The notes under the pieces are model-generated. The model was given only the letters and a program-made list of their open reading frames with translations. It was not told where the DNA came from and searched no databases. From positions 1 to 44,019 of the IMG/VR virus record IMGVR_UViG_3300005617_000294: a stretch of 44,019 bases of DNA. One strand, given 5' to 3'. This document shows positions 4,942 through 11,839 of the stretch, piece by piece. This stretch comes from a virus. Position numbers and translations under genes: made by a program. Numbering within the stretch: position 1 is the first letter of the stretch; each line of letters begins with the position of its first letter.

Positions 4942-5133
4942 ATGAGAATAGCTTGCCCTACGTGTCAAAAACCGTGTAGTAGCCGAGGAAGCTTAACAAT
5001 GCACATGAACGCAATGCACCTTAGCCTCTCGCCCAGTCAGCTTGCTCAAATTGAGGCCTATAAAGGCCGAGTACTTGAAAAAGGTGAGGCAGAACGTGAG
5101 TTTGGCCTAGTCAAGCCATCCGAGGAAAAATGA
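4942..5133 (+). CDS. C2H2 zinc-finger small protein
   Basis: The 63-residue protein has a classical C-x2-C-x12-H-x4-H finger at C5, C8, H21, H26 (CPTC...MHMNAMH) and a helical charged tail. AGGAG precedes the ATG by about 8 bp. Its TGA overlaps the ATG of the methyltransferase gene (ATGA), so the two are translationally coupled. The single finger suggests DNA or protein contact, perhaps with the methyltransferase; that link is inferred from context only. Confidence 0.8.
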   Translation: MRIACPTCQKPCSSRGSLTMHMNAMHLSLSPSQLAQIEAYKGRVLEKGEAEREFGLVKPSEEK

Positions 5134-5756
5134 GAATCTTAAACCTTTACGCCGGCATCGGTGGAAGTCGGCGACACTGGAGCGATAAGCACGAAATTAC
5201 GGCCGTGGAGTTGGACCCGCTCACCGCTAGAGTTTATCAACACTACTTTCCAGATGACACTGTCGTAGTGGGTGATGCTCATCAGTACTTGCTTGATCAT
5301 TTTAACGAGTTCGATTTCATCTGGGCTTCGCCGCCATGCCCCACCCACTCACGGCTTAACACTAGCTTGCATGTTCAAGGCGTCATCCGTTATCCAGACA
5401 TGTCGTTGTACCAAGAGATTATTTTCCTCAAGCAATGGCATAAAGGCAAATGGGCGATTGAAAATGTCATACCTTACTATGCGGTGCTCATTCAGCCACG
5501 AGCAGAGATTGAGCGCCATTTGTTTTGGTCCAACTTCGCTATCCCAGCTACCAAGTTTGCAGATATTGGAATACGTATAGGTGGTAATCTACCTTCCGAA
5601 ACGGCTGATATGGAGGCTAAGCTTGGAATTAAACTACCTGATTTTGTGCCTCCAAGACGTGGCCGGCTTATGCTGCGTGACATTACCCGCCCAGAAATAG
5701 GAGCGCACATCCTCAAAGCCGCAATGAAGACGACTATACAAACGGCTTTGCTGTAA
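5130..5756 (+). CDS. DNA cytosine-5 methyltransferase (short phage type)
   Basis: At 208 residues it is shorter than typical Dcm-type enzymes (about 300-400). It keeps motif I (LNLYAGIGGS, residues 4-13) for AdoMet binding, a motif II-like acidic VELDP, motif IV SPPC with the nucleophile C70, and motif VI ENV (111-113). The C-terminal PEIGAHILKAAM resembles motif X. The target-recognition region between motifs VIII and IX is very short. Expected to methylate phage DNA, for example to escape host restriction, or as an orphan regulator. No restriction enzyme lies beside it. Coupled by ATGA to the C2H2 gene. Confidence 0.85.
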   Translation: MRILNLYAGIGGSRRHWSDKHEITAVELDPLTARVYQHYFPDDTVVVGDAHQYLLDHFNEFDFIWASPPCPTHSRLNTSLHVQGVIRYPDMSLYQEIIFLKQWHKGKWAIENVIPYYAVLIQPRAEIERHLFWSNFAIPATKFADIGIRIGGNLPSETADMEAKLGIKLPDFVPPRRGRLMLRDITRPEIGAHILKAAMKTTIQTALL

Positions 5757-5766
5757 ACCTAGCAAC

Positions 5767-5825
5767 GTCGCACATTGTTACACCACAAGAATCTACTTGA
5801 CATTCACACTACACTTTGCTACTAT
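5767..5825 (+). promoter_or_regulatory. Strong promoter with upstream GTCGCACA site
   Basis: Consensus TTGACA (5797-5802), a 17-bp spacer and TACTAT (5820-5825) preceded by TG-C form an extended -10 promoter. GTCGCACA followed by TTGT (5767-5778) is the fourth copy of the repeated site and lies 22 bp upstream of the -35, comparable to copy 1. Transcription would start near 5832 and serve the genes from 5889 on. Confidence 0.7.
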
Positions 5826-5888
5826 GATTACAGCTTCGCAAGTCACACAATAACTAAAGGACTTCGCGCTAAGCTAGAAAAGATAAAC

Positions 5889-6194
5889 ATGGAACAAACA
5901 GTAGTCAGCTCATATGTCCGCAGGGGGAAAGTTAAACAACCAGAACAGTCCAACGGTGTCGCGTACGTAATCGGTGCAGCCATTGTAATATTATTGGCCA
6001 TTATTTACTGGTACATCACACTCCCACTTGGACTGTCTCTAGGAGCCGCATATGGCGTCAAGACCATCGTAGTGAAGAATATGCCCTCTAGGGTGGTAGA
6101 AGCTCCCACACCGGTCGTAGACAAGCCTAAGCGGCACTATGAGAAGAGAATAGCGGTCCACCACTTTCAAACTAATAAAGTCGTGAGGGTTTAG
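5889..6194 (+). CDS. Small membrane protein with basic C-terminal tail
   Basis: I start it at ATG 5889 because upstream in-frame starts precede the promoter at 5797-5825. That gives 101 residues. A hydrophobic segment (about residues 25-58, VIGAAIVILLAIIYWYITLPLGL and following) forms one or two helices. The tail is Pro- and Lys/Arg-rich (PTPVVDKPKRHYEKR). The ribosome binding site is weak. No family recognised; a membrane-associated early phage protein is likely. Confidence 0.6.
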   Translation: MEQTVVSSYVRRGKVKQPEQSNGVAYVIGAAIVILLAIIYWYITLPLGLSLGAAYGVKTIVVKNMPSRVVEAPTPVVDKPKRHYEKRIAVHHFQTNKVVRV

Positions 6195-6286
6195 TGAGTA
6201 AAGGTGACAAGATCATATATGTTTGGCTATTGATAACCGCGTTAGCTTGCCTAGTATATCTTTACTACGCATCAAAGGATAAATAG
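6194..6286 (+). CDS. 30-aa single-helix membrane peptide
   Basis: GTG at 6194 overlaps the last base of the preceding TAG. The peptide MSKGDKIIYVWLLITALACL... is one transmembrane helix with a short charged tail (YYASKDK). The tight junction and in-phase placement between two genes support it; it is too short for homology. Confidence 0.5.
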   Translation: MSKGDKIIYVWLLITALACLVYLYYASKDK

Positions 6287-6287
6287 C

Positions 6288-6440
6288 ATGTGCTCGGGTA
6301 GGAAGATACGCAAAACCAAAATCATTAAAATAGGTGGCGACCGCTATCATCAGGTTCTTGAATACTGCACCGGTTGCCTGGTTCAAACGTCCGTTCGGTT
6401 GGATGAATTAAAGAAAGGCAATCACCGTGGCAACAACTAA
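6288..6440 (+). CDS. 50-aa Cys-containing protein
   Basis: The ATG follows the previous stop by 1 bp. Residues include C2 and a C27-T-G-C30 pair in YCTGC, after a basic KIRKTKIIKIGG start. It could bind one metal ion by itself or as a dimer. It overlaps the next gene by 14 bp. Confidence 0.5.
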   Translation: MCSGRKIRKTKIIKIGGDRYHQVLEYCTGCLVQTSVRLDELKKGNHRGNN

Positions 6441-6714
6441 TTGTTCGTATTGCTTCAAGCCCCGCACTGATATGGAGGGGTGGCACGACTGCCCCAGAGC
6501 CCAAGATATGAAAGCACGGGTAGAGGGACAGATTGATGCTATTACCCGGATGCAAGATCTGCCGTATGGTCGCCGACTGACAAGCGATGAAATGAAGGTC
6601 AGGGAAGACCGTCGACACGAGATGGCCAATACCCTACTGGCACGCAATAGGTATCTTCCAAAAAGAGACCACATAAAAGTAACTCGGGAATATGGTCAAC
6701 GTCAGTTCAAGTAA
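6427..6714 (+). CDS. 95-aa zinc-binding protein
   Basis: GTG start at 6427 with AAAGG about 8 bp upstream. N-terminal ligands CSYC (C6, C9) and WHDC (H20, C22) fit a small zinc knuckle. The rest is a long charged helix rich in Arg, Glu and Met. It lies in the run leading to the ERF gene. Function unknown. Confidence 0.7.
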   Translation: MATTNCSYCFKPRTDMEGWHDCPRAQDMKARVEGQIDAITRMQDLPYGRRLTSDEMKVREDRRHEMANTLLARNRYLPKRDHIKVTREYGQRQFK

Positions 6715-6740
6715 ATAATTACTAGCGCAGTGAGGAAACA

Positions 6741-7451
6741 ATGCCAGAGCAAGTTAAGCCCAACCTCTACCAGAAGATTCTTCTTATAACTGAGGAGGTG
6801 GGGACGATAGCCAAGACGGGCACCAACTCCAGCCAAGGCTACAAGTTTATAGAACAATCGCTTGTTGTAGCCGAGGTAAGAGTGCAACTCGCTAAGCATG
6901 GAGTAGTGATCATACCGGAAACTGTTGAGCGAAAACTCGATAGATATACCACTATGAAGCCGGGGTACAAGGCTACTGACCCACCTAAAGAGCAGGCCAC
7001 TATCCACGCCAATGTCAAAAGTCGGTACACAATCATCAATGCAGACAACCCCGAAGAACGCATGGTCTGTGAGTGGGACGCCGGCGAAGCACTTGATACG
7101 TCAGATAAAGCTACTAATAAGGCAGTGACTGCGAGCGACAAGTCCTTCTTGATGAAGCTTTTTAAGATTAGCGACAAGGATGATCCTGACGCATCCTCAC
7201 CGAACGTTCCCGCAAAGCCTTCGGAAGTAACCAAAATAATCAACCCCATAGCATCTCCCGAAGAGCCCAGTCGTGACATCAAAGACGAGCCAATTTCAAA
7301 TATAAGTATGCAAAAAGTCCGTGTTGCTCTGGCTGCCACCAAGATGGACGGCGCCGAAATAACCAATTACTGCCAATTCGTGATCAACAAACCAGCTCCT
7401 ACTACTGAGGCTGACGCCGCAACATTACTAAATAGCCTAAAGGATAAATAG
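6741..7451 (+). CDS. erf: ERF-family single-strand annealing protein
   Basis: At 236 residues, the first ~150 carry the ERF pattern: LYQKILLITEEVG at the start, GYKFIEQS (33-40), then GEALDTSDKATNKAVTASDK (115-134) and the ending DDPDA (148-151). ERF proteins anneal complementary single strands in phage recombination and genome circularisation, usually with an exonuclease; no exonuclease gene is evident here. A Pro/Ser-rich linker separates a helical C-terminal region (~185-236) that may bind partners. GAGG precedes the ATG. With no encoded polymerase or helicase, this is the clearest DNA metabolism protein in the genome. Confidence 0.88.
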   Translation: MPEQVKPNLYQKILLITEEVGTIAKTGTNSSQGYKFIEQSLVVAEVRVQLAKHGVVIIPETVERKLDRYTTMKPGYKATDPPKEQATIHANVKSRYTIINADNPEERMVCEWDAGEALDTSDKATNKAVTASDKSFLMKLFKISDKDDPDASSPNVPAKPSEVTKIINPIASPEEPSRDIKDEPISNISMQKVRVALAATKMDGAEITNYCQFVINKPAPTTEADAATLLNSLKDK

Positions 7452-7456
7452 TTTAA

Positions 7457-7657
7457 ATGCTTGAACCTATGGATATCAAAGAACTTCTAAATAAACGTTA
7501 TGGCGATCGGGGAGGCTGGGACGGACTGTTTAGGATATTCTCGGCTGAATTACCCTATGAGCTGAAAATGGAAAATGCTAAAGCCCAATATCGTGTTAGT
7601 ACCTCGACTGTTGTAGACTGGTACTCAAAGTACCGAGCTTATATGGGATATAAGTAA
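7457..7657 (+). CDS. Small HTH-like protein
   Basis: Of 66 residues, the segment NAKAQYRVSTSTVVDWYSKY (about 39-58) has helix-turn-helix spacing, with STSTVVDWY as the recognition helix. Start may be 7457 or the in-frame ATG at 7469 (MDIKELLNKRYG); neither has a good ribosome binding site. The stop overlaps the ATG of the next gene. Likely a DNA-binding protein; target unknown. Confidence 0.6.
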   Translation: MLEPMDIKELLNKRYGDRGGWDGLFRIFSAELPYELKMENAKAQYRVSTSTVVDWYSKYRAYMGYK

Positions 7658-7770
7658 TGCTCGACTGCGACCACGACAACAAGTATATCGGTGACGTTAA
7701 GATTGACGGCGTGTTGTGGAAGTTTTATCGCTGTAGTGAATGTAAGACAGTAAAAAGGGAACTAGTATGA
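7657..7770 (+). CDS. 37-aa zinc-ribbon peptide
   Basis: The ATG overlaps the preceding TAA and its TGA overlaps the RNA ligase ATG (ATGA). Ligands C4, H6 and C26-x2-C29 (CSEC) resemble a miniature zinc ribbon. Tight coupling on both sides supports it. Confidence 0.55.
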   Translation: MLDCDHDNKYIGDVKIDGVLWKFYRCSECKTVKRELV

Positions 7771-8324
7771 AGAAGATCGTTAGCCTATACCAGAGAAACT
7801 ATGAAACCGACCGCCTCGTGCGTGACGAGATAGTACCCGGTGCGGAATGGGTAATCAACGGCGAGGGGGTTGCCACTCGTAAATACGATGGCACTTGTTG
7901 CCTAGTAAAAGACGGACGACTGTTTAAGCGGTATGAGGTCAAGCAAGGCAAGACGCCTCCGTTTGGTTTTGTTCCAGCCAATGATGTAGACCCTATGACT
8001 GGTAAGCAACAGGGGTGGGTAGAAGTGGGTAATGGCAACGAAGACCGTGCTTACCGCGAGGCCGTGGGAGGCAACCTAGACAAAGTGGACTTGCCCAATG
8101 GAACGTATGAGCTCGTTGGCCCGAAGGTTCAGAGCAATCCTGAACACTACGATGAGCATACGCTTGTTGCCCATGACGACGCTGAAGTGCTAGAAGATGC
8201 ACCGCGTAAGTTTGAAGAGATAAAAGCTTATCTAGCGGACAAGGACATTGAAGGTATTGTCTGGCATCATCCCGATGGACGTATGGTGAAGATTAAGAAA
8301 AAGGACTTTGGTTACAAGAGGTGA
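7767..8324 (+). CDS. RNA ligase, DUF5565/RLIG1-like nucleotidyltransferase
   Basis: The 185-aa protein has the covalent nucleotidyltransferase motif I K39-Y-D-G-T in ATRKYDGTCCLVKDG, closely like the KVDGTCC motif I recall for vertebrate C12orf29/RLIG1. A motif Ia-like KRYEV, motif III-like TYELVG (E115), motif IV EGIVWHH (162-168) and motif V MVKIKKKDFG (173-182) follow. The family seals 5'-phosphate to 3'-hydroxyl RNA ends through an AMP-lysine intermediate. It probably repairs phage or host RNA broken by defence nucleases. Coupled by ATGA to the zinc-ribbon peptide upstream and by GTGA to the membrane peptide downstream. Confidence 0.85.
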   Translation: MKKIVSLYQRNYETDRLVRDEIVPGAEWVINGEGVATRKYDGTCCLVKDGRLFKRYEVKQGKTPPFGFVPANDVDPMTGKQQGWVEVGNGNEDRAYREAVGGNLDKVDLPNGTYELVGPKVQSNPEHYDEHTLVAHDDAEVLEDAPRKFEEIKAYLADKDIEGIVWHHPDGRMVKIKKKDFGYKR

Positions 8325-8410
8325 TCCGCATATCTACTGCTATCCTCATAGCTCTAGCTCTCGCATGTCTCGTGTTGATCGTTGAGATTGGGATTAAATG
8401 GACGGCGTGA
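8321..8410 (+). CDS. 29-aa membrane peptide
   Basis: GTG overlaps the TGA of the ligase gene. The peptide MIRISTAILIALALACLVLI... is almost entirely a hydrophobic helix and ends inside the start of the HNH gene. Placement and coupling support it; function unknown. Confidence 0.5.
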   Translation: MIRISTAILIALALACLVLIVEIGIKWTA

Positions 8411-8835
8411 GGAAGCCGATCCCGAAGCCGGTTAAGCAGATCAAGCAACCAAAACCCCTCCAGCGTAAAAAGCCCATGAAGGCGTACGCGGTCGACAAAA
8501 ATGGATTTGCTATTTTCTCACAAGGAAAACCACTAAAGGCGAAGAAGCCGATTAACAAAAGGGGCAAAGTCTACAACCATTGGGTGGCATTTAAGATTCA
8601 GTGGCTCCACGACAACCCACCGGACTATAAAGGCGAGTATAAGTGTGGCATCTGCAAACGCATGGTTCACAAACTCGAAGTTACATTAGACCACAAAATA
8701 CCTCGGTCTCGTGCCCCCGAGTTACGGTTCGATCCCGACAATATTCAGCCGGCTCATTACGAATGCAACAGTTTAAAAGGTTCGCGAATACAACTGGTGG
8801 ATGGGACGTTTAAGACTTTGCCAAAATATCTATAA
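8398..8835 (+). CDS. HNH endonuclease
   Basis: The 145-aa protein has a very basic N-terminal half (KPIPKPVKQIKQPKPL, residues 6-21 and on). The HNH core follows: zinc ligand C83-x2-C86, catalytic D98-H99 in TLDHKIPRSR, N115 in DNIQPAH, and H120...C123-N124. Such phage HNH proteins nick double-stranded DNA and may assist packaging, recombination or homing. It is not inserted in another gene and is not next to the terminase genes. Confidence 0.85.
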   Translation: MDGVRKPIPKPVKQIKQPKPLQRKKPMKAYAVDKNGFAIFSQGKPLKAKKPINKRGKVYNHWVAFKIQWLHDNPPDYKGEYKCGICKRMVHKLEVTLDHKIPRSRAPELRFDPDNIQPAHYECNSLKGSRIQLVDGTFKTLPKYL

Positions 8836-8865
8836 TGCTTATACTTAAATAAAGAGGAGAGAGAT

Positions 8866-9060
8866 GTGGCTGGTACGACGATTGGCGGACGTAAGGCGGC
8901 AATTAAGAATAGACAGTACAATAAAGACTTCTACACAATAATCGGCCGTAAAGGCGGGAAGATTTCTCGGGGAGGAGGATTTTCGGGCAATTCGGAAGCG
9001 GCACGAATAGCCGGACGTAAAGGTGGAGCGATTAGCAAACGGCGCAAAGCCGAAGTGTAA
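8866..9060 (+). CDS. KGG-repeat small basic protein
   Basis: The 64-aa protein has repeated G-R-K-G-G motifs (GRKGGKIS near residue 28 and GRKGGAIS near 50). It matches the KGG/stress-induced motif family, seen in bacterial stress proteins and phages. It starts with GTG at 8866 after GAGGAG; the ATG at 8864 is in another frame. Likely nucleic-acid binding. Confidence 0.75.
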   Translation: MAGTTIGGRKAAIKNRQYNKDFYTIIGRKGGKISRGGGFSGNSEAARIAGRKGGAISKRRKAEV

Positions 9061-9064
9061 AAAC

Positions 9065-9133
9065 TTCTAGTCTTGTGGGGGTGTAACGCAAACAATCTAC
9101 CCTACATGGGGATACCCCGCCACAAGACTAGAA
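9065..9133 (+). promoter_or_regulatory. Long 14-bp stem-loop after the KGG gene
   Basis: TTCTAGTCTTGTGG (9065-9078) pairs perfectly with CCACAAGACTAGAA (9120-9133) around a 41-nt loop that itself contains GGGG-ATA-CCCC (9107-9118). No T tract follows, so it is not a standard terminator. It might be an RNA processing site, a stability element or a DNA cruciform site. Confidence 0.6.
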
Positions 9134-9140
9134 AATCCTT

Positions 9141-9383
9141 ATGCTTCGTGGCATACTAGCCATAATGAACGAGCTAATCGCCTATATCGCTGGCCTGTTT
9201 ACCAAAGCTATAGCGGCCTATTTAGTGGGTAAACTCATGGGCCGGCCGCTAGCGTGGGTAGTCGCCGAACTACAAGAATGGCCCCGGCTTTTACATTACT
9301 TACGAAACCACCAAGGACGCAGCATTGGATGTCATGACTGCGTCCTTGGTACGCCGACAAAGGTGGATTCTCTGTCCGACTAA
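9141..9383 (+). CDS. Small membrane-associated protein at the end of the plus-strand arm
   Basis: ATG at 9141 gives 80 residues; ATG at 9165 (MNELIAYIAGLF) gives 72. Neither has a strong ribosome binding site. Residues ~9-40 are hydrophobic and helical. The C-terminal third (GRSIGCHDCVLG) is encoded by a 13-bp inverted repeat, so part of this frame may be a transcription terminator read as protein. It overlaps the stop of the convergent holin gene by 4 bp. Confidence 0.45.
   Translation: MLRGILAIMNELIAYIAGLFTKAIAAYLVGKLMGRPLAWVVAELQEWPRLLHYLRNHQGRSIGCHDCVLGTPTKVDSLSD
9310..9350. terminator. 13-bp hairpin between the convergent arms
   Basis: ACCAAGGACGCAG (9310-9322) pairs perfectly with CTGCGTCCTTGGT (9338-9350) over a 15-nt loop. 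It lies where the plus-strand arm and the minus-strand virion operon converge. No T tract is present on either strand, so a role in stopping or stabilising both transcripts is inferred from position. Confidence 0.5.
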
Positions 9384-9808
9384 AAATTAGTAGTTTGAGT
9401 ATCGGTATTCACAAACCCGGGGTGCTTAGCCTTCCAGCTGTTGTATTGCACCGTAGCAGCGGCTAGGACGGCCGCAATACCCGATCCTATGACTTCAGGG
9501 TTATGGAAGTCAATGTGAGCCAAATCAAGGGTATTAGCGGCTAGCAAGCCGAGTACCCCCAACACCACAGAATAGCCATACAGTAGCATGGTATTGCCCC
9601 ACCTACCCAGCTTGGGGTTGACGAAGTTGTGAAACTTAGAAGCAAGATAGCCTGGTATTACCAGAAGGCCAAGAACAGACAACTGTTGCAAGACAGTGCC
9701 AAGTTGTGTAACCCACTGGGGAATAACCTCAACTGTTTTAATAAGTACTTCGGGACTCGGAGATGGGCTTGCCGTGACAGCGGGGACTACGGCTAAAAGA
9801 ACACTCAT
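9380..9808 (-). CDS. Holin-like membrane protein
   Basis: The 142-residue protein has three hydrophobic segments (about 41-58, 73-92 and 104-118), the middle ones reading VLGLLVIPGY and VVLGVLGLLA. A Pro/Ser-rich N-terminus and a hydrophilic C-terminal tail flank them. It overlaps the endolysin stop by ATGA, the usual lysis-cassette arrangement, though here the holin is distal. A holin would permeabilise the inner membrane to release the amidase. Assignment rests on topology and position, not on a specific family signature. Confidence 0.7.
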   Translation of the reverse strand: MSVLLAVVPAVTASPSPSPEVLIKTVEVIPQWVTQLGTVLQQLSVLGLLVIPGYLASKFHNFVNPKLGRWGNTMLLYGYSVVLGVLGLLAANTLDLAHIDFHNPEVIGSGIAAVLAAATVQYNSWKAKHPGFVNTDTQTTNF

Positions 9809-10941
9809 GGTTTAATCCTTTTTACGATCTTAGCTAATGCTTGGGCGAACACTTCCCAGAGGAACTGTCGCCAGGTTAATTTAGAAGTTTCGGGGACCAC
9901 GGCGTCTTTTAGCTGTTGGTCGGTAGCGTGTTGTACCTCATCTGGTAGCACGATGGGATCTGGTGCGGGAGTAGCAACGTTGGGATGAGCAATAGGGATG
10001 TCGGCGGTTACTTGACCTGTCGGGGCTTCAAAATAGCTAGCGTCGATACCATTCCATTTATCGTGCGTCTGAGAATAGACCGTTCGAGCGTAGACATGAC
10101 CTTGATAGTCGAAATAACCAGCGATATCAATAACTTGCTCTACGGGAATTGTGGCCACAACATGACCAGTCGTAACATCGATGGCTGTTGCGCCCTCCCG
10201 ACGGATAGGCGCTTTACTCGTTTGAACACGCCAGGTTTTTTCATATTCTGGAACATCACCGCCTTTACCTGGCTCAGGAGCGAGAGGGGATTGTATGGGT
10301 TCTGAAGTGGGTAGCGGTGGGTCAGGAAGTACGGGGTTTGGCTGAGTTGCGGGCGAAGCATATAACGTATCGGGGAAAGAACCACCCTGCAGGTAGCTAA
10401 ACCACTGATTAAAGGATGGGTGACGCCAACCAGGACAACCTGTATTTTGACCAATCACAGCATTATGATAGGTGACTTGGCTGTAATAGTTGAGCGAGGG
10501 CAGGACGTTGTTGGGGGCGATCAAGAAATCAATGATTGCCCGAGTTACCCGAAGTTGGTTAGCTGTTGGCGGATGGTTCTCAAGAAGACCACTAATTTCA
10601 ATGTGAATACGCCCATTATTCTGGCCTAGCGTTCCAGCTCGCCATGTTAGCAAATCACCAACATACTGAGCGTGAGCGCCTGCCGGTAGGCCAAATTGCT
10701 GTTTGCCGGGATAACCATCTTCCGTTACTACGAAATGGACACCGATTCCGCCCCAGCCATTATGGTTCACATGATAATTAGCCATAGTAAAACCATCTTC
10801 AAGGGGTGCTTCAGAGCCCGTACCGTGGATTACAATGGATTTCTTAGCAGCGGCCGGCTCTAAACCCTCCCAACCAAATGAATCCCCGAGAATCGGCTGT
10901 CGAATATCATAGGCTACGCTTTGGGGTATCGAAATTGCCAT
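9805..10941 (-). CDS. N-acetylmuramoyl-L-alanine amidase endolysin with SH3-like domain
   Basis: In this 378-aa protein, residues ~30-185 are an Amidase_2/PGRP domain with zinc ligands H39 (IVIHGTGS), H159 and C169 (YHNAVIGQNTGCPG), and a typical GWGGIGVHFVV strand at 62-72. A Pro-rich linker (~200-230) leads to an SH3-like domain (~232-300, with RREGATAIDV and VYARTVYS). The C-terminus is a basic helix (TWRQFLWEVFAQALAKIVKR). It would cut the amide bond between MurNAc and the stem peptide. No signal peptide is seen, so release probably depends on the adjacent holin. SD-like AAGGAA precedes the ATG. Confidence 0.9.
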   Translation of the reverse strand: MAISIPQSVAYDIRQPILGDSFGWEGLEPAAAKKSIVIHGTGSEAPLEDGFTMANYHVNHNGWGGIGVHFVVTEDGYPGKQQFGLPAGAHAQYVGDLLTWRAGTLGQNNGRIHIEISGLLENHPPTANQLRVTRAIIDFLIAPNNVLPSLNYYSQVTYHNAVIGQNTGCPGWRHPSFNQWFSYLQGGSFPDTLYASPATQPNPVLPDPPLPTSEPIQSPLAPEPGKGGDVPEYEKTWRVQTSKAPIRREGATAIDVTTGHVVATIPVEQVIDIAGYFDYQGHVYARTVYSQTHDKWNGIDASYFEAPTGQVTADIPIAHPNVATPAPDPIVLPDEVQHATDQQLKDAVVPETSKLTWRQFLWEVFAQALAKIVKRIKP

Positions 10942-10953
10942 AATAGTTCCTTA

Positions 10954-10973
10954 TTATGCTTATTCTAGCATAA
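10954..10973 (-). promoter_or_regulatory. Hairpin in the endolysin leader
   Basis: TTATGCT and AGCATAA form a 7-bp stem over a 6-nt loop, about 13 bp upstream of the endolysin start. It could modulate lysis-gene translation or be a weak terminator of the tip-protein transcript. Confidence 0.35.
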
Positions 10974-10985
10974 GTGTTTAGGCTT

Positions 10986-11801
10986 CTACGTACCCATCAC
11001 GAAGTAATAGATCGCAGCGGCGGCGTTACCTCCATTTACCTGGATTAGCTCAGTAGTCATTGCGCTGGCGCTGAGGGCGAGCGTGACCGCATAGATGTAA
11101 TCTGAGTTGCTGGCTGGACCGGTCCAGGACCCCGCTGTCTGAATCGTACTAAAAAAGCTGGTGGGAAATGTGACGACTTTCCCGCCATCATGTTGAAAAC
11201 CAGAACCCGTAACGCTCGTTGAAGCCGTTGAGCCCCACAATAATTTAATGCCACCTAGATTGATGTAATACATTGTGCCGCCAGCTGACCCAGCATTGGC
11301 TTGTGTACTAACAGTAAACCCAAGTTTGGCCAATGTAACCGCCGCGTCTAATATCTTGGCTGTCGTCACGACATTACTCGCTAGAGCTGCCGCATTATCG
11401 ACAGCTCCCGCTTTCATGGTGGCGTCCTGATCGAAGATGTGGGCCAGCAGGCCATCAACGATACGATTCTCACGGGATGAAGTGGGTAGAATGTAGACTC
11501 TAGTGGATGAGCTAGCAGCGTAGTTCTGATCGGTACCGTACATTAACACCGCGCTACCAATAGTCGTAGCACTCGTAACCAATCCACGCCAAACCGTATA
11601 ACTACCCGCCACCCGCTCGGTCACATCACCGACTACCGTCACCCTATCAACAGCAAAGATCACGGCCGTATCAGTGGGCCATAGCCCTGTCGAGTCCACC
11701 GTCCAACTCGCCCCACCAATGGAGTGACCGGGAGAGGCTAGAAATGTGGCATTTCCTGGATCGCCGACCTTAGTAAAGTAGTCATTTATGCCTGCGGACA
11801 C
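10986..11801 (-). CDS. Tail tip / fibre-like protein
   Basis: The 271-aa protein has three parts: an N-terminal beta-rich domain, a short helical trimerisation-like stretch (TTAKILDAAVTLAKLGF, ~143-160) and a C-terminal domain. The last part starts GGIKLLWGST and contains VVTFPTSFF, a layout like the small C-terminal tip domain of gp53-type tail fibres. Low charge and abundant Ala, Thr, Ser and Gly fit a virion appendage. It sits between the nozzle and lysis genes. Receptor binding is inferred. Confidence 0.6.
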   Translation of the reverse strand: MSAGINDYFTKVGDPGNATFLASPGHSIGGASWTVDSTGLWPTDTAVIFAVDRVTVVGDVTERVAGSYTVWRGLVTSATTIGSAVLMYGTDQNYAASSSTRVYILPTSSRENRIVDGLLAHIFDQDATMKAGAVDNAAALASNVVTTAKILDAAVTLAKLGFTVSTQANAGSAGGTMYYINLGGIKLLWGSTASTSVTGSGFQHDGGKVVTFPTSFFSTIQTAGSWTGPASNSDYIYAVTLALSASAMTTELIQVNGGNAAAAIYYFVMGT

Positions 11802-11839
11802 AGTCTCGCTCCAGTCTTATTAAGAACCATAACCATAGT

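Noticed and set aside
5775-5888. Longer N-terminus for the 5889 membrane protein
   Set aside because: The upstream in-frame start lies before the TTGACA/TACTAT promoter, so it would not be on that transcript.
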